Of a stretch of DNA of 64,000 nt, positions 1-12,436 are shown in pieces. Position 1 is the stretch's first letter. Each line of letters starts with the position of its first letter. A program made the position numbers and the translations under genes. The DNA comes from Lichenostomus cassidix (lineage: Eukaryota > Chordata > Aves > Passeriformes > Meliphagidae), in assembly GCA_008360975.2 (NCBI GenBank), contig VLJF02000033.1, positions 992,001 to 1,056,000 on the forward strand, given 5' to 3'. The notes beneath the pieces are model-generated. The model made no database searches, was not told where the DNA came from, and saw only the letters and a program-made list of their open reading frames with translations.

Positions 1-357
1 CTTTTTTGGGGTTCGCTGTGTGCCGTGTCGGGGTTCAGCTGCCTCCCGAGGCCCCCAGAGCGGGGTGACACTTGGGGACACACGGGGGTCCCCATTCCCG
101 ATCCATCCCAGGGTCAGGTCTGCCCCCCAGTCACAGCCCCACCGCGGGGTCTCCCCAAGTCCCTCCCCAGTGCCCCCCAAGAAACGCGACCGGAGCCAAC
201 TGGGAAGCTTTATTGGGAGCACTGGGAGCAGCCGGGGGGGGGTCAGAGTGACAGCAGGGCTGGGGGGACGCACGACCTCCCCAAAATAAGCGCTGGCACA
301 AAGAGGCTGCGGCCGGCGGCGGCTCAGGAGCTCTGTGGGCAGACAAAAGGGGGTGAC
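1..357 (-). pseudogene. MHC class II beta 3' end fragment (exon 5 and 3'UTR)
   Basis: This is the reverse-strand tail of a class II beta gene. The last coding exon (Ser-Ser-stop) is at 324-332, with its acceptor AG at 333-334, and an AATAAA signal lies at 209-214 on the minus strand. The sequence matches the 3' end of the copies ending at 3486 and 54461. Homology stops at about 357 inside intron 4, so exons 1-4 are missing. The 3'UTR also lacks about 40 bp between the stop codon and the poly(A) signal that other copies keep (around position 300). I read it as a recombination remnant. The homology is certain; whether it is transcribed is unknown. Confidence 0.85.
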
Positions 358-359
358 TT

Positions 360-1290
360 TGTAGGTGTTTGCACAAGCACCACCCCCGGCCTGCCCTGCG
401 ATTGCTTTGGGCCACACCAGCCCCGTGCCAGTGCCTGAGGCACGGCTCCCAGACCCAGCCAGGCTCAGTGCTGGCAGCAGAGTGGCCCTGGGCCAGTGTG
501 TGCCAGCCTGGGGGCACAGGGAACAGCCCTCAGGGCCGGGCTGGAGTGACCCTGCTGCTTCCTTCCAGGACTGATGGAGATGATGGCGCGCCAACCTGTA
601 CATATGTTCCAGTTGTTGTTCCAGTTGTTATCTTTTGTAAAGATGTTGTTTAGTTTCCAGTTTTTAGATAGAACGTTCTACTGTAAATACGTTCTATAGA
701 TTGTTGTTGTTATCAAGATTCTTCTATTGTAAATATTTTCTGCAGCTCGTTGTTGTTGCTGCTCTTCTGTAAATAAATTGTCATTCATTTTCCACAGCTC
801 AGCTTTCTGTGCAATTCCTTTGGGCACAGCACCACATGCAGCCTTGGGGTTTGGGGTCGCTCCAGGTTCCTGGGGCTGGAGGTGTCTGGGGCTGGTGGCA
901 CGGCCACCCCAGGGCTGGGGGTCCCTGTGCATGGGGAGCTTCCACTGACACAGGTGCCACTGTCCCTGCGGTGTCTCTGGACACACTTGGTACTTGTAGA
1001 GGCAAATCCCAATGCACCCATGGGATGGGCTCCAGGGCAAGGGGACACCTGGCATCTGCTCCTGACGGATCCCTGCAGACTCCACAGGGAGCTGCTGCTG
1101 GCAGCACAACTCTGCCCAGCACAGGCTTGATTGCCTTGATTTTATCCCTCAGCCCCAGCGGGTATTGACTTCCTCTTGAGGGAGAACACCAAATTGCCTG
1201 CTGTTGCCCAAGAAGCTGCAGCCCCTGCAGGGCTCATCCCTGCTCCCAGCTCTGGGCTCCTGAGCACAGCAAGGAGCTGTTGGGGCTGTT
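360..1290. other. Anonymous spacer with a possible orphan 3' exon and poly(A) site
   Basis: There is no protein I recognise. A plausible splice acceptor (pyrimidine run ending in CAG) sits at about 559-569 and is followed by an early stop and a T-rich, 3'UTR-like stretch with repeated GTTGTT and TGTAAATA motifs. This ends in AATAAA at 772-777. It could be the terminal exon of a displaced gene or a retroposed 3' end. The remaining sequence to 1290 is GC-rich and unremarkable. Confidence 0.3.
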
Positions 1291-1296
1291 GGAGGG

Positions 1297-1412
1297 AGTG
1301 CAGAGGAGGCCATGGAGATGCTGCAAGGGCTGCAGTCCCTCTGCTCTGAGGAAAGGCTGAGAGAGTTGCGGGTGCTCAGCCTGCAGAGGCTCATGGCCAT
1401 TCCTTGGGTCAT
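1297..1412 (+). mobile_element. CR1 LINE fragment
   Basis: The stretch with GCTGCAGTCCCTCTGCTCTG, AGGCTGAGAGAGTTG and TCAGCCTG matches the well-known pattern of the 3' part of avian CR1 retroposons. It is short and 5'-truncated, as nearly all CR1 copies are. Identified by eye. Confidence 0.6.
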
Positions 1413-1414
1413 TG

Positions 1415-2270
1415 GGGGCCACAGGCATGGATGGAGACATTGTGGGGGACAATGCCATGGGTGGGAACAGGCTGGGGACACAGCCGTGGGTGTGGACATG
1501 GTGGGACCTGGCCAGTGACATGTGGGGACAGGGCCATGGAGGTGCCATGGGGGAAACTTCCAGGGGATGTGGAGGATGTTTGAGGGAGCTGAGGGTTCCT
1601 GGCAGGGACTTGGGGGTCACTGAGGGCTTTGGGAACCCCAAGCTGAGCAGCTCTGGCTGTACTGGGAGACCTGGCAGAGGCTCAGGGGCAGCTGATCAAG
1701 GACTCCCTGAGCTGGATGGACCCCCAGGCGGGCATTGAACTCCTGGAAGGGAATGAACGTCCTTGTCCCCAGGAAGGAAATCCCAGCACCCCAGGGTGTC
1801 AGGGGCAGCTGAGAGGCCACAGCAGGGAGGGGAAAGGCAGACAGAGCTGTCCCCCTCCAAAACTGCATCCCAAAAATCCCCAAACTCAGGGATTGCTCCC
1901 AGAACAAAGCTGCCAGGAGCTGCCCAAGTTGAGTGAAAGCAGGGTTGGGACACCCAGACTGAGCAGGGAGGGCTGGGAATTCCCAAAACCAAGCACGGGG
2001 CAGGAGGGTTGGGCATTGGGGGACGATGGAGAAGGAGCAGAAGAGCAGGGCAAAAGAGGGAGCTCAGACCCTGAAAGAGAGCAGGAGGGAGATGGGACAC
2101 CCAAATTGAGTTTCAAGGGGTCTGTGGGTAGGGGGAATGGTGGGAAAGGGGAGGACAGGGGAGGAAAACGTGGGGTTGGGATGCAAGAAGGGTGGTTCCC
2201 TGTCCCCCAGCACTCGATCCCTGGAGCAATTACCTGCGGCTTGGCCGGCACTGGGGGAATCCCCAAGTCC
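1415..2270. other. Anonymous spacer sharing a repeat with 49.6 kb
   Basis: No gene is seen. Positions about 1800-1930 closely match 49590-49690 (the block with CCCCTCCAAAACT and CAGGGATT), so this is a dispersed low-copy repeat of the locus. It directly abuts the truncated class II beta exon 3 and replaces the exons 1-2 and intron 2 that should be there. Confidence 0.4.
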
Positions 2271-2280
2271 TCTGCCCATT

Positions 2281-3486
2281 GTGTCCATCTCACTGGTGCT
2301 CTCGAGCTCCCAGCCCGAGCTCGGCCGCCTGCTGTGCTCCGTGATGGATTTCTACCCTGCGCAGGTGCAGCTGAGGTGGTTCCAGGGCCAGCAGGAGCTC
2401 TCGGAGCAAGTGGTGACCACCGACCTGCTCCCCAACGGGGACTGGACTTACCAGCTGCTGGTGCTACTGGAAACGCCCCCCCGGCGCGGGGTCACCTACA
2501 GCTGCCAGGTGGAGCACGTCAGCCTGGAGCAGCCCCTGAGGCGGCACTGGGGTACGGCCAGAGCCCGCAGCGCCGGGGGGAGCGGGGGAGGCACTGGGGG
2601 GGCTGGCAGGGGGATTGGGCTGTGCTGGGGGGAACTGGGAGGGAGGTGGAGAGAGGCTGGTTTATAGTGGGAGAGGGGCTTGGGGGTGTGGGAGGGCTGG
2701 GAAGGGGTTGGAAGGATGTTGGGGAGGGTGGGATGAGGTTCTGGAAGTACTGGTGGGCACTGGGAGGGAGTTGGAGTGAGGCTGGAGGGGCTGGAAGGAG
2801 ATTGGGGATGGAAAAGCAAAGGCTGGAATGAGGTTGGTTGTGCTGGGAAGAGACTGGGAGGGACCTTGGTGAGTCCTGATGGGGCTGGGAAGGGACTGGG
2901 AGAGGGTTTGGGGGTCCTGGGGCAGTGGGGAGCAAGTGGGAGGGGTTGTGGGGTGCTGAGAGGGACGGGAGGGGCTTTGGTGTGTCCTGGGGAGGCTGGG
3001 AATGGATCGGGAGGAGGTTTCAAGGGCTCCTGGATGGGCTGGGGCGATTGGGAGGGTGCTTGGAGGGGCTTGGGGTGTCGGTGAGAGGTTTTTGGGGGTC
3101 CTGAGCCCTGCTGACCCCCAGAGATGCCGCCGGACGCTGCCCGCAGCAAGATGCTGACGGGGATCGGGGGCTTCGTGTTGGGCTTCGTCTTCCTGGCGCT
3201 GGGGCTCGGCTTCTACCTGCGCAAGAAGGTGAGGGGGGGTCCCGGGGGTCGTGTCCCCCCTGCCCCGGAGCGGCTGTGCTCCCCCCGGGCCCCCCAGCCC
3301 GGTGTCACCCCCTTTTCTCTGCCCACAGAGCTCCTGAGCCGCCGCCGGCCGCAGCCCCTCCCCGTGGCCTCGGGCCCGGCCGGGACCCCCCGCTCTGTCC
3401 CCGCGCTGATTTTGGGGGCGTCGTGTGTCCCCCCAGCCCTGCTGTCACTCTGACCCCGCCCGGCTGCTCCCAGTGCTCCCAATAAA
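2281..3486 (+). pseudogene. MHC class II beta, 5'-truncated (exons 3-5)
   Basis: The beta-2 (Ig constant-like) exon is open from 2281 to 2551 (donor GT 2552), with the CSVMDFYPA and YSCQVEHVSLEQP signatures including both Ig-domain cysteines. The transmembrane exon is 3122-3228 (107 bp, hydrophobic GGFVLGFVFLALGLGFYL then RKK). The last exon, 3329-3337, encodes Ser-Ser-stop, and AATAAA is at 3481-3486. Compared with the intact gene at 51525, exons 1 and 2 and the normal exon 3 acceptor are missing. Homology breaks at about 2281, leaving 3 bp fewer before GTGTCCATC and no polypyrimidine tract. No signal peptide or peptide-binding domain can be made, so I call it a fragment. The remaining coding sequence is undamaged, which suggests recent truncation or an assembly join. 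Confidence 0.85.
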
Positions 3487-3772
3487 GCTTCCCAGTTGGC
3501 TCCGGTCGCGTTTCTTGGGGGGCACTGGGGAGGGACTTGGGGAGACCCCGCGGTGGGGCTGTGACTGGGGGGCAGACCTGACCCTGGGATGGATCGGGAA
3601 TGGGGACCCCGTGTGTCCCCAAGTGTCACCCCGCTCTGGGGGGTCTTGGGAGGCAGCTGAACCCCGACACGGCACACAGCGAACCCCAAAAAAGGCGCTG
3701 AGACTCCCCTGAGCCTCCCAGAACCTCCAAACCCCATAGAAAAACAGCCCCGAAAAATAGCTCCGTGAAAAT

Positions 3773-4317
3773 GAGCCAATGGGAGAAGGCGCTGAGCGAT
3801 TCTGATCCAATCCGAGCTCGCGGCGCTGATGACTCTCCAGTTCCCAGGCAGACCCGCAGCGCCCAGCGCTCCCCACCCCAACCCCACCTGCGCCCCCCCC
3901 TCGCCCCCAGCGCTTCCCGCCAGCCCAATTTGGGGAGGGGGCGCGTGGGGGGCGCCCAGGCCTGGCCCGGAGCCCAGCGCTGCCCCAGCCCGACCTGCCC
4001 CGGCTCCATCCCGGCTCCTCCCGCGGCATGCGACGGCGTGGGGAAAAGGGGGGGAAAGGGTGGGCGCTGGGCTTGGGGGGAGGAGGAGAAGGGATGTAGG
4101 AGGAGGAGGAGGGATGAGGAAGGAGCGGGAGAAAAGCCGGAGATCCGAGGAGGAAGGAGGCAAGAGGAGGAAGGAGGAGGAGCTGCGGAAGGAGGAGTAG
4201 CGAGGAAGAGGAGGAACAGGAAGAGATTGGAGAGAGGAAGAGGAGGAGCAGCAGAAGCAGCACGGAGTTTTTTTGTCTGCCGCGGCCCCGGGAGCATCGG
4301 CGCCCCGCATGGCGCAG
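3773..4317 (+). promoter_or_regulatory. ZNF1 promoter/CpG region and short exon 1
   Basis: This GC-rich block carries two CCAAT boxes (3776-3780 and 3807-3811) and a long GGA/GAA purine stretch (about 4075-4255). It ends in a tiny exon whose ATG GCG CAG (4309-4317) is followed by a GTGAGG donor. The same arrangement precedes every ZNF copy in the window. Splicing to the acceptor before 5034 keeps the frame through GAT TTG TCA into MEEEEK. The transcription start is not determined. Confidence 0.55.
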
Positions 4318-5033
4318 GTGAGGGGGAGGAAGAAATCGCCCCAAATGTCTCGGGGGTCCCCGAGCGGCGTTTTTTCTGGGCGGGTGTTTGGAGCTCGCAG
4401 CTTCCGGGATTGAGCCCCAAATCTCGTGAAGGGTCGCTGGGAGGGTTTGATTGTGCGGGGGGAATGTTTGGATGTGGCGGAAAGCCAAAGCTGAGGCGCC
4501 AATGGCCGTTTGGGGGATATTTTGGGGGCTGCAGGTGGCCATGGCCCGGTGTCGGGGTGGGAGGGGGACATGGGGCATGGGGTCCGGCCGGGAGAGCGGT
4601 GGAGGGGAAGGGCGGGAGCCCCGGAGTGGGGTGAGTGGAGAGGGGCGATGGCGGAGCTGGGGGAGCCCCGGCAGGCTGGAGAGGGGGGAGCGTGGATAAG
4701 GGGGAAGCCTGGGATCCCTGGAAGCGCAGAGCAGAGAATGAGGGGAGAAGGGACCCCTGGGACCCCCAAAGCCCCCGGATCATCCCTAAGCGAGAGCCTG
4801 GAAAATAGGGAAGCACGGGAGCCACGGGAGCCTCATGAGTGCAGCTCAGGGAGACCCTGAGGAGGCCAAAGTGAAAAGAGCAGAGAGGGGGAAATCGTGG
4901 GAGGGTTTTGAGCTGAATGGTGGTGGTTTGGGGATTTTATGGACACAAAACCGTGGGAGACTTGCAGATCTGGAGCTGGGCAGGAGGAAGCCCCAGGGCA
5001 AGGCGCTGAGCCCTTGTTTTTCCCCCAAAGCAG

Positions 5034-6375
<1,342 letters not shown>

Positions 6376-7201
6376 AGGAAGCCCTGCGAGTGTCTCAAGT
6401 GCAGGAAGAGCTTCATTGCTGCTCCAACTCCATACCCAGTGGGAAGATCTGCAGTGGATGATCCCCAGTGATCCCCGTTGGGCAGAGTCCTGGTGACCCC
6501 CATTCCAGGTGATCCCCGTCGGGTGGGGGGAATGTGTTTTAAATGGTCAAATTTTACGTCTTCTCTTGCTCTGGTTTGTTAGCAATAAATTCAATTCACA
6601 TCGCCAGTTCCGAGTCCGTTTTGTGCACAAAGGTGTTTGATGAGGGATCTCTTAGCCAAGTCCTTCTATCAATTCAGGAAGCCTTGGTTCAATTTTCTCT
6701 CTCCCCATGGCAGCTGTGCAGGGCAGTGAGAGAGCAGCTCTGCTGGGTGCCTGGCATGGGGCCAGCATCACCCCACTGCAATGTGCCATGGCCTCGTGTG
6801 GCCCTGTGCTCTGGAGCCAGCGCTGCTGTTGCTGTTTCCTTCCTGATGGTTTTCTCTTTTGCATGAAAGGCTTGTGAAGTGCCCCTGCTGTCCCTGGCGT
6901 CCCATGGGCGCCGGCAGCCGCGTCCCTTGGCCTGCTCCCCCTGGGCCGTTGCAGGGCGGCTGGCGGAGGCTGGGAGCTGCCGTGGGGGCTGTGGGGCTGC
7001 CCCGGGGGCTGCGTGCCGAGGCGGGGCCGGGAGGTGCGGAGAACTTGGTCGCTATTTGCAGAGCAATGGCGCCTTGGGCCCGGGCCCGTTGCAGGGCTGT
7101 TCCTCATGTGCGGCTTTGGCCTCGGCCAGCCCGGGGGGCACTGAGAGCTCGGGGCTTGGGCTGTGCGCTGTGCAGAGCCCGCGCCTCGCTGCCATGGGCT
7201 G
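6376..7201 (+). other. ZNF1 3'UTR and GC-rich module flank
   Basis: The 3' flank of ZNF1 has AATAAA at 6584-6589, then a CpG-rich stretch (about 6690-7201) that recurs at 14760-15600, 25047-25950, 32700-33600 and 57370-58400. At 7201 it is cut by an ERV LTR; the other copies continue with GCTGTGCTGTCACTC at this point. Long open frames on both strands in this GC-rich block look incidental. Confidence 0.6.
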
Positions 7202-7477
7202 TGTCAGGAAAATTAATCCACAAACGCCAGAGTTTAATGTCCAAAAAGGAGACAGAGGAGTCTTATAACTTTATTCATGAATCAAGGGAGAGGTCATGGG
7301 CATTTCCCATGAGGTCTCTCTCAAATTGATAGAGGACACAGCCTCTTTCTATCCTTATTTCCCAGCTGCAGATTCCCTGTCTCTTTCCTCATTGGCTGAG
7401 GTACTCAAGAGGTACAGATTTCCCGGAATGCCTAATTAATATACATCCCCCCATAATACAGACATCCCCAATATACA
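7202..7477 (-). repeat. 3' LTR of ERV-B
   Basis: On the plus strand the element begins TGTCAGG and ends ATATACA, giving TG...CA ends. Next to it (7478-7500) is a minus-strand purine run (AAGAAGAAGAAAAGGGGAA), the expected polypurine tract. A minus-strand AATAAA occurs at about 7269. It interrupts the ZNF module flank. Length is about 276 bp. Confidence 0.7.
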
Positions 7478-7849
7478 TTCCCCTTTTCTTCTTCTTCTTG
7501 TGTCTCTGTTCTTGTAGTTTATTAACAGAGTTTCAGGTAAATTTAATTAGGGAAATTCCTATGGAAATCCTACCCATTGTTTCTTCTATCTCTCAGTATC
7601 AAAGTCATCTTACCAGCAGACTCAGGTCTTATCTTTACCAGCCATTTGTTTGTAAAGACACTCCCTTGTTCTTTTCAATCCCTCCCCTTTTTATTTTCTC
7701 AATAATTGTCTAAACAAACTTTAGTTATCATTGACTGGATTGTGTGTTCTTGGGTATTTTTTGGTTTCGTAATTATTTGTAGTGACATCATTTTTTGTCC
7801 TCTTATAGCTATTTCCAGATCAGTAGGCATAGCTACTACTTCCATTCCT

Positions 7850-9405
7850 TTAATCACATGCTGAATGAGCTGCACTAAGCAAGGTTATCAAGCATGGTAG
7901 AAAGATCAGAGCTGCTATAGCACATAAGAGGAAAAAGAGCATTTGTTTAATCCATAGACTATCAAGTAACCATGAAAACATGTCTAATTCCCATCCTTTC
8001 CACGTTTGGACTGGTCCATGAGCTAGCTTTCTTATTCCCTTAGTTATTTCTTTCACCACTTTTCCATTGTCATCTATTTGCAAACAGCAGTTTGAGGCAT
8101 TTAGTTTTCCACACACTCCCCCTTCTTTTGCTAATAGATAATCTAGTACCATCCGATGTCGAAGTATCGCACTCCTCATCTGAGTGGATTGGTCAGCAAG
8201 AAGGTCAAGAGCTGTAGCTGTCTGGTAGGTTATTGTTTCAAACACAGCCTGTAATCTAATGATTCGAATTAAATTATAAATGGGTTCTCTGGCATCTGAT
8301 ATTAATTCATTAGGACTCCAAGTGGCTGGTCCATAGTGTTGTATAATTCGCTCTGGTGGCCGTTGTTCTTATCCCCACTTTTTTCCCCTTTAACTAGGGA
8401 TATATCTATTGACTGCTTTTCTCTAATTAGATCATTGTATACCTTGATTCCTAACTGATTTCCCTGAACTTGTGGTAACAAAAAGAACAACAGTTTAATA
8501 TACCCTACATAACATATCCCTGATCAGTTTAGAGGCAACCTGCAATAAGCATATTTGCCACAAATCCAATAATGCCCTTTCAAGGCCCAGGCTTCGTTAG
8601 CAAAGGGGTCTTTCCAATTTTCATCATAACGGTCCCCCAACAACAGTTACCTTACCATAAGAGTCACAATATTTGCATCTCCATGCTCGTACATGGGGTT
8701 TCTACTTACAGTTACATCCCAGATCTGTTTTGTTAGATCTGGACCAGAATCTACTAAAAAGGGTTCTGGTTCCATTCCGGTGTTGCCACTTCCAGTGATA
8801 GTCACGGACAACATGTTTCCTACTGGTAGAATTATCTCGGGGACAGGTTAAAAATAAATGGTCAAAAAACTAGTCCCTCCCCACTGCTTTACATCCTTCA
8901 AAATCCCTTTGGTAATCATGGTAGGAACACCTTACCCAGCTACCATTAGTGAGCGTAATGTGTTTGATTCCATCTGCCTCTATACTTGGAGCAATCGTAA
9001 GGAGGACAGTTGGGGGCCCAACAATCTAAAACCAAAGATAAAGTCCAGTCACAAACATTTTTCCCACATATACACTCCCTGTTGTGTTGAGTCAATAAAA
9101 GCCCTTTTCAGAGGAATGAAGTCGCCATGGACTTCCTTCTTCTTCCAAAAACCCCGTTCCGTTATGTACCTCACTTAGGGTGCTGACCCACCACTTAGGT
9201 TCGACAGCACTGCCCACCCATGGCTATTCTTCAGATCCTCCTGGCCCTTCGCAGACCCAGCAGTTATGGAGGTTAAAGGTTTTTGCTACTTCTTCTCCTA
9301 GGGTTAAAAAATGATTCTCCCACTTCTGGCCTAAAGCTAACTGACAATATATAGGTGATATTATTAAGAAAAACATTCTAATAGTATAATCTAGTAACCT
9401 AATCT
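7850..9405 (-). pseudogene. ERV-B env remnant (transmembrane subunit recognisable)
   Basis: Two open stretches (8490-8302 and 8245-7850) match a class I retroviral transmembrane subunit. They show a heptad-like region ending [12 protein letters not shown], then a cysteine motif with CC preceded by a Cys seven residues upstream, and near the C-terminus a membrane span ([20 protein letters not shown]). The surface subunit region up to about 9405 is fragmented by stops. It is a degraded structural remnant with no intact open frame. Confidence 0.65.
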
Positions 9406-9649
9406 AATTTTTACATTATCTTCCGCACCACTTGTGGCGAGTGTAGGCACAGAAACCACTTAACATAAAGACAGCAAGGATTTGCCCCCCCCACAGTGAC
9501 TGGAGCTTTGAAAGGAGGGATACCCACACAGATTATTTCAGCAGACAGTTCATGGTAGGTACACAGGGATTCCCCTGATGTCAACGCACTGGTCACTGCT
9601 CCGGTCCGCTCCTGCAGAGAGTCAGTCATGGCTTCCCATCCTTTTCCTC

Positions 9650-10392
9650 CAGCTGAGATCTCCAAATCTCTGAGGCTTTAGAGGCTTTGACCCAGGTGTG
9701 ATGGATTCATCCATGTTCTGCTGTCTTGACAGCTGTTTCTGTGGTCAGTAACACTTGGAAAAGTCCACGCCACTTCGCCACCAGTGGTGCTTCTTTCCAC
9801 GCCTTAACTAGGACTCAATCTCCTGGCTGGATGTTGTGAACAGCCAAGTCCAAAGGCAGGATCTGTGCCAGCTGAGCTTCCTGTGGAAGAGATTTCACAA
9901 GAGACAGTATCTGGGCCACATATTGTTTTAAATATACACCACTTATCTCTACCCCCCACTAGGTTGGGAACTACAAGGATAAGGAATTCCAAACATCAGT
10001 TCAAAGGGAGATAACTGAATATCTCCTCTGGGCCTGGCCCTTATTCTTGCTAGAGCTAGTGGCAAGAACCATACCCATGGCATCTTAGTTTCTATTACCA
10101 GCTTCAATAGGTGTTTCTTTATCTCTCCATTCATTCTTTCTACCCGACCTGAGCTCTGGGAGTGCATGGGGGTATGGAGATTCCATTGTATGCCTAAAGC
10201 AGCCATGACCCCTTGAAGAATTTTTCCTGCAAAGTGAGTTCCTCTATCTGAGTCTATTGCTTCAACAATTCCGTACAGCGGAATTATTTGTTCCAAAAAT
10301 ACCTCAATAACCGATCCTGTAGTTGCTGAAGCAGTTGGAAATGCTTCTGGCCACCGTGTTAGCTGACATACTGAGGCGTGGATTGACTCCAC
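9650..10392 (-). pseudogene. ERV-B pol remnant (integrase core and C-terminal domain)
   Basis: The integrase core shows LTRWPEAFPT, the second catalytic Asp in DSDRGTHF, and the catalytic Glu in SSGRVERMN. The first catalytic Asp and the HHCC domain are lost at the 5' truncation. Downstream, a second stretch (about 9950-9680) carries the SH3-like C-terminal domain pattern (VAKWRGLFQVLLTT ... WIHHTWVKAS). The frame is interrupted between them. Not functional. Confidence 0.7.
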
Positions 10393-10408
10393 AACTCAGA
10401 TAGTTATG

Positions 10409-10957
10409 AAGTAGGTATGTGTATATTCCAGCTGGGGTGCATGGGGGGTAGCCCCTCCAAAAGCATGCACACCTCAGCAGCATTTCACTTGGTTTATATT
10501 AGGTTATAGATTACATATGCATAAAGTTAGGCAAAGCCCCTATACATATTCATTACCTATCCCCGCTTCCTACTATAATGAGTTCAAAGTTCATTTAAAT
10601 ATGCTCGTGCAAGCGCAGCGTCTCAGATTAATGTGGGCAAGGGTCCCAAATGATTAATGAGGGCGTAATCTATAGTCTTCCTCATGATAAACTCTTCACC
10701 CTGTTCCCTTGCGCATGCTCCCCTGGTTGTTGGTCCAAGTCCAAGCCTGAGAGCCAACTTGTACCAGTTCTGGGGTCCGAGAGCAGGATGTTCGGTCACA
10801 CTCCGTAGAGTTTCTCAATTATTTGGCTCTCTTCTGTCTATCCTCCCCGATACTAGGTAGGCACAAAGTCATTAAGCGAATAATAAATTGTCTTCAGCAA
10901 GCAAATCATAGTAAATCATTATCCAATCTCTGGCCTTCTAAATCAGTTCAAAACTTA

Positions 10958-10994
<37 letters not shown>

Positions 10995-11043
10995 CCAGCT
11001 TCTAGTTCTTTTAAATTAATAATTTCTATTTTACCCTAAATCA
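10409..11043 (-). repeat. Probable 3' LTR of ERV-A
   Basis: This lies between the ERV-B integrase break and a minus-strand purine run (AAAAAGGGGGGAC at 11044-11056) that fits a polypurine tract. The right end reads CA on the plus strand at 11042-11043; the left end is approximate. It contains an (ATT)n microsatellite at about 10958-10994. No second copy of this LTR is in the window to confirm it. Confidence 0.4.
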
Positions 11044-11159
11044 GTCCCCCCTTTTTATAAAACTAGTAAATTCTTTTACTACTAAATGGATTCTTCTTCT
11101 AGCAAGCTTCTGCGATAACTATCTCTCAATGCCTTACCATGTACATTTGATAAAGTAGT

Positions 11160-12278
11160 TTAAATGGATAGCCTCTTTAACATCCTACAATTCCAAACAA
11201 ATAGCAGAACAGATAACACAAGACTAATACCTACCAAAATTTGTAAAACAATCATGGGCTGACATAATGTATTAAGGATACCAGTTGCAGTAGGTGACCA
11301 TCCAAAAAGCACATCCCACCAGTGGTGATCAGCATCCTGTCTTGCTCTTTGTAACACTCTGCTTATTCCCTCTGTATCATGATGAATGGTTATTAAAGTT
11401 TTCTTTCCACTTTTTTGAATTCCTTTTAGGATGTTAATTAAGTGTTCATGTTCTACCAGTTGTCTTACCAGCGTAAGGTTCATCCCAATAGGTGTTGATG
11501 ATAATTCATGATACATTCTGTAATTGGATTTTATCAATTGGTAAGATACAACTGGTGCCAAATACAAAAAGTCACACCCAATGATCTTCACAAAATTACA
11601 AATACAAAAATTAGAATGATTCCTAACATCCAAAGTAACATTGTCATTATCTATTTTTATGAGAACACACATTGTTCTTAAGCAAACACAACCCTGACCA
11701 ATATATACAAGTACTGTTTGCTGACTAGTATCCGGGTGAACTTCAAAGTGGCAAATGCTTTGCTCAACATCTAAGCATATATCTTTGGCATTAATTGTGT
11801 TACTGTCACAGATAAACCCTTGTTGTTCTCATGTAATGTGTGATTCTAAATTTGCAGTTTGCCAATTTTTAATAAAACATATTTATTTTGAAATATTAGT
11901 GTGGTTTTTAAATGCTAAATAAAATCGAAAAAATGGCTAAAACTGTAATAGAAGAGGCTTTTTCATATTGAAAACCAGGTTCTATTTTCCTGCATCCCAC
12001 CTGGATTTTTTCATTAATGATACCAGGTAGGGTCATGATCCACTCATCTTGATTCCAAGCCCATTCAGGTGGGTGGTAAATTTCATCATCATGCATTACA
12101 ATTATAGCCAAATCTGGACGGCTGTCTATAGGGTACTTTCCTGAAAGCTGGTATGCCCTATGAGGGCTTGTGACCAAGGCCATTCAGTATCGCCCTGGTT
12201 GAAAGTACCTCCTTTTTCTTGAAGTATGGTTATAATTGTGAGAACACCAATGAGAGTAACTTTTCTAATTGCATTCAT
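11160..12278 (-). pseudogene. ERV-A env-like region
   Basis: On the minus strand an ATG at 12278 starts a hydrophobic leader (RKVTLIGVLTIITI). A fragment at 12183-11908 follows, then an open frame at 11672-11160 ending in a membrane span (IVLQILVGISLVLSVLLFVW) and a short basic tail. Position after pol and before the polypurine tract makes env the natural reading. Frames are broken between the pieces and the region is short (about 1.1 kb), so it is an inactivated remnant. Confidence 0.5.
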
Positions 12279-12436
12279 TTAACCTGGGTAAATTTCAATT
12301 TCAGTTCATTATAATTAGAAGCCATTTTCCAAGGGGTCCTTGGAGCCTTCTTCACTCGAGTATGATGAATCCAGGCGTTCTGTTCTTTGATTTTGACCGC
12401 AGTGAAAATGGTAAGGAGTACTTGAAATGGTCCTTC

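Larger units (their letters stand above)
7202..10395 (-). mobile_element. ERV-B, gammaretrovirus-like provirus remnant (IN-env-LTR)
   Basis: Reading on the minus strand: integrase core (10392-9949), integrase C-terminal part (about 9960-9650), degenerate env (about 9405-7850), polypurine tract, then 3' LTR (7477-7202). Everything 5' of the integrase core is missing, replaced at about 10395 by what appears to be the LTR of a second element (ERV-A). Reading frames are broken throughout env SU. This is an old, replication-dead copy. Confidence 0.75.

Noticed and set aside
10958..10994. (ATT)n run considered as a structural terminator or poly(A) tail
   Set aside because: A plain trinucleotide microsatellite inside an LTR-like region.
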